From contig QPMI01000132.1 in NCBI GenBank assembly GCA_004431415.1, positions 1-64,000 of the forward strand: a stretch of DNA of 64,000 nucleotides, given 5' to 3'. The position numbers and the translations under genes are program-made. The notes under the pieces are model-generated. The model was not told the DNA's origin and did no database searches. It saw only the letters and a program-made list of their open reading frames with translations. The stretch is from Cyanophora paradoxa (lineage: Eukaryota; Glaucocystophyceae; Cyanophorales; Cyanophoraceae). The stretch's first letter is position 1, and each line of letters starts with the position of its first letter. Positions 61,706 to 64,000 of the stretch are shown here, one piece after another.

Positions 61706-62052
61706 ACGCCGGCGGGGGCGCAGGCGGCGGGGCAGTACGAGCAGCTGCAGGGGGCGTTCGAGCAGCTGCAGGCGCGGCGGCGGGCGCTGCAGCAGGCGGC
61801 GGCGGCCATCGCGGGGCAGCTGCCGCCCGAGGCCCTCGCCGCCGTCCACGTCGCGCTCCAGCTGCAGGCCGCCGCGCAGGCGGCGCAGGCCGGCGGGGCG
61901 GCGGGGCGGGCATGGCGGGGCCCTCGGAGGAGGCGGCGGCACGGCAGCTCGCGGCGGCGGGGCTCCCGGGCCTCCTCCCCTTCCTCCAGGGGGGCCCGCC
62001 ACTCGGCCCTGGCCCCGCCCCCGTCTCCCTGTACAGCGCACCACCCTCCTGA
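58783..62052 (+). CDS. Protein with five helicase-associated (HA) type repeats and no helicase
   Basis: Start MEAGATLQLASVLA, stop TGA 62050-62052. Phased exons: 58783-59201, 59234-59401, 59471-59563, 59651-59695, 59767-59918, 59979-60065, 60138-60195, 60259-60369, 60429-60547, 60602-60822, 60886-61058, from 61103; later splices are unresolved. The N-terminus is Gln/Ala-rich with an acidic run. Then come five units ending in (I/L)PxWSW (EQIPNWSWEA, ERLPGWSWPV, EAIPGWSWTP, EALPGWSWGV, ERIPGWSWRP), with Trp- and Arg-rich helices between, the pattern of Pfam-type helicase-associated domains, thought to bind nucleic acid. An Ala/Gln-rich C-terminus mirrors the N-terminus. Seven of eleven phased introns have GC donors. 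No helicase motif is present, so it may be a DNA/RNA-binding protein. Confidence 0.65.
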
Positions 62053-62518
62053 AATCGAGCACTAGTACTCCTTCCGGCTCGATATCACGATTCACGAGTC
62101 ACGATCGCGATCACGTCCGGCCGCGGGACGGTACCCGGTCCGGCGCGCGCCGCGGCCGGCGCGCGAGCTCGAGCAGCTGCGCACAGTGCGCAGTGCGCAT
62201 GCGGCCTGCTGCCTGCACTGCGCCCTGCGCATGCAGCTCGAGCTCCGCGGCGCCGGGCCCCGCCGCCGGCGCGGCCGGCCGCTTCGGCGTCGATGTCGAC
62301 GTCGGATACGCGGCTGTAAAGCGCATTCTGATTCGTCCGACACCACGTGCAATTTGAACCATCCCATGCGGCTTCGAATCTTGGGAGGGCCAGTTTCGTA
62401 CTTGAGGACGCTGAACTTCTGCGCGCGCTCCGCCGCGCTGACGTACGCGTCGATCGGATGCGTGACTGCGTGACAGCACCTCCGATCCTGTTGGCGGTGC
62501 GCATGCCAGCGGTGCGCT
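62053..62518. other. Intergenic stretch, nothing recognised
   Basis: Palindrome-rich GC sequence up to about 62300, then mixed sequence. Minus-strand frames here have no motif and overlap each other. Confidence 0.4.
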
Positions 62519-62751
62519 TATATATACAGCTATACTATGATAGCAGACCTTCGAGATTCGCGCTGCAAATTGAAGTTGCAATGTCCGGACCGCAACAAGC
62601 CGCTTCATAGCAGCAAAGCGCAGCAACGGCGCTCATCAGCGTCGAAGAACGCACGCGGGGTCGGCGGAATTCGGAAACCGGTTAACGTTAACGTTGTTGA
62701 CGGAGCTCGAGCGAGGGATCTCGGGAATTCCGAAAACGCGACCGCGCTGCG
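62519..62751 (+). promoter_or_regulatory. Probable promoter and 5' UTR of the kinase-ATPase gene
   Basis: TTATATATACAG at about 62519-62530 is a good TATA-like box about 225 bases before the ATG at 62752. A start site some 30 bases downstream would leave a 200-base leader. Evidence is the motif only. Confidence 0.35.
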
Positions 62752-64000
62752 ATGACTGCGGCCGAGGCCGTCGGCGATGAGCGCGAGGCGGCGGCTGCCG
62801 GCGCTTCTGTGACGCTCGAGCGGTCGCCGCTGACCGCCCCCGCGGCCGCCGTGCCGCGCGCCCACCCGTGCGCTGACACGTGTACGCGGCGCAGGCTGCT
62901 GGAGCGGCGGGGGCGGCTGGACCCCGCGACGGTGCTCGACATCGCTGTGGCGCTGGCGCGGCTCGCGCACGCGCGGCACCGCGCGGGGGAGCTGCTGAGC
63001 GGGCCCCTGCACCCGCGATGCGTGCGCGTCGAGCTCCGCGGCGGCGAGACGAGCGTGGAGCTGGAGGCGCCCGCCGCCGACCCGCCGCCCCTCGAGGCGG
63101 CCGCCTTCTCCGCCCCCGAGCTCACCGGCCGCATGGACCCCTCCGCCGGTGCCCCCCCCCCCCCGGCCGACCCCGCCCCGCCCCCGCGTCACGCCGTTCG
63201 CCGCAGTCATCGACGAGCGGACGGACCTGTACCGAATCGGCGTGCTGCTATACACCGCCCTCGCCGGCTCCCCTCCCTTTTCGGGGGGTGCCCTCATCGA
63301 GATGGTCCACGCCCACCTCGCCAAGCGGTGACCCCTCCGCCCCGCGCGCGCGCTCGCGCGCTCCCCTCCTCCGCCCTCCCCTCCCTCGAGGCTCGCCCCG
63401 CAGGCCTCCGCCGCTGCGGGCAGCCCCGCGCGCCCTCGAGGCGATCGTCGACGTGCGCGTACCCCCGTCTCTCACCGCCCCCCCGCCCACGCTCTCGCCG
63501 CAGCGGCTGCTGGAGAAGAGCCCCGCGGCTCGCTACCAGTCCGCCTTTGGCCTCCTCCACGACCTGCTCCGGTACGCCCCCCCCCCCCCCCCTCCCCCTG
63601 GAACCCTCCCCCCTCCTTCTCGCGAGCGCCGGGGGGCAGGTGCCGGCGGCTGCTGCGGGAGGGCGGGGGGGAGGCGGTGCCCTTCGCGCTGGGCGAGCGG
63701 GACCGGAGCGGGCGCCCCGACCTGAGCGACGCGCTGCACGGGCGCGCCGCCGAGCTCGCCGCCGCCCTCGCCGCCATCCGCCGCGCCAAGGCCCGCCCCG
63801 CCCCCGCCCCCTTTCCCCAGCGCCGCCCCTGACGCCCCCGCAGGCCACCGGGACCCCCTGCGTCATCCTCATCAGCGGGCCCCCGTGCGTGCCGCCCTCG
63901 CCGGCAAGCGCGCCGGCCCGGAGCGAGGCGGCGGACGGGCGGGGCCAGGGGCGCTGGCAAGACGTTCCTTGCGCGCGAGATCGGGCGCCGTGCGGTGGCG
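62752..64000 (+). CDS. Degenerate Ser/Thr kinase-AAA ATPase protein, 3' partial
   Basis: Exons 62752-63148, 63207-63327, 63404-63458, 63504-63571, 63640-63790, 63844-63884 and 63949 onward are joined in phase. The product has the C-lobe signature of large hybrid sensor kinases: FSAPELTGRMDPSA, VIDERTDLYRIGVLLYTALAG, SPPFSGGALIEMVHAHLAKR, LLEKSPAARYQSAFGLLHDL. The hinge FALGERDRSGRPDLSDALHGR leads to an ATPase with Walker A GPPGAGKTF, created across the last splice. In the known family (Ser/Thr kinase, AAA, GAF, histidine kinase) a sensor kinase follows; here the window ends. The position of HRD reads LHPRCVRVE and no DFG is seen, and the ATG leaves no room for an N-lobe, so this is probably a pseudokinase. 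Intron 63791-63843 has a GC donor. Confidence 0.75.
   Translation, partial: MTAAEAVGDEREAAAAGASVTLERSPLTAPAAAVPRAHPCADTCTRRRLLERRGRLDPATVLDIAVALARLAHARHRAGELLSGPLHPRCVRVELRGGETSVELEAPAADPPPLEAAAFSAPELTGRMDPSAGAPPPPADPAPPPRHAVRRSHRRADGPVPNRRAAIHRPRRLPSLFGGCPHRDGPRPPRQAVTPPPRARARALPSSALPSLEARPAGLRRCGQPRAPSRRSSTCAYPRLSPPPRPRSRRSGCWRRAPRLATSPPLASSTTCSGTPPPPPLPLEPSPLLLASAGGQVPAAAAGGRGGGGALRAGRAGPERAPRPERRAARARRRARRRPRRHPPRQGPPRPRPLSPAPPLTPPQATGTPCVILISGPPCVPPSPASAPARSEAADGRGQGRWQDVPCARDRAPCGG

Noticed and set aside
1-64000. CRISPR arrays, rRNA genes, bacterial operons
   Set aside because: No regularly spaced short repeats, no rRNA-like sequence and no ribosome-binding-site-led gene strings; the genes are spliced.

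Overview
The window looks like nuclear DNA of a GC-rich single-celled eukaryote, most likely an alga. It has spliced genes with very short C/G-rich introns, several LTR retrotransposons, and no bacterial operon signals. At least 11 of about 30 introns that I could phase by protein continuity begin with GC instead of GT. Non-canonical donors of this kind are known from haptophytes and dinoflagellates, so I lean to a haptophyte-like alga, but this is inference.

Layout. 1-17213 (+): 3' part of a Ty3/gypsy-type element (element 1), with a frame-broken pre-pol region, protease, an intact RT-RNase H frame, a frameshifted integrase and a probable 3' LTR. 17214-19080: one arm of a dispersed inverted repeat and a GC-rich minisatellite. 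19275-21072 (-): a truncated hybrid histidine kinase relic. 22778-about 30036 (+): a spliced gene with five tandem AP2/ERF-like modules, each followed by a companion helical exon. One of its introns holds the second arm of the inverted repeat. 30037-53248 (-): a 23.2-kb LTR retrotransposon (element 2) with identical 283-bp LTRs and a 5-bp target duplication CGGCC. It carries two later insertions. At 33596-39230 (+) is a 5.6-kb gag-only LTR element (element 3; 300-bp LTRs, target duplication GCGAT) inside the integrase region. At 48516-49118 (+) is a 603-bp TRIM-like element with 144-bp tRNA-like LTRs and a 4-bp duplication GTGG. Removing each insert plus one copy of its target duplication makes the element 2 reading frame continuous.

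54399-64000 holds three host genes. The first (-) joins a p25-alpha/TPPP-like N-terminus to TPR-like repeats. The second (+) has five helicase-associated (HA) type repeats and no helicase. The third (+, cut by the window end) is a degenerate Ser/Thr kinase followed by an AAA-type ATPase, the N-terminal layout of large hybrid sensor kinases.

How the mobile parts fit together. Element 3 has only gag, but its gag, LTR ends, primer-binding site and polypurine tract match element 2, so it looks like a non-autonomous partner mobilised by element 2-type proteins. Both elements carry three copies of a motif in the 3' noncoding region that is complementary to their own primer-binding site, and element 3 has extra copies of the polypurine-tract sequence. 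These shared non-coding signals, the large uncharacterised pre-pol region and the tRNA-like TRIM are the most novel parts of the window.
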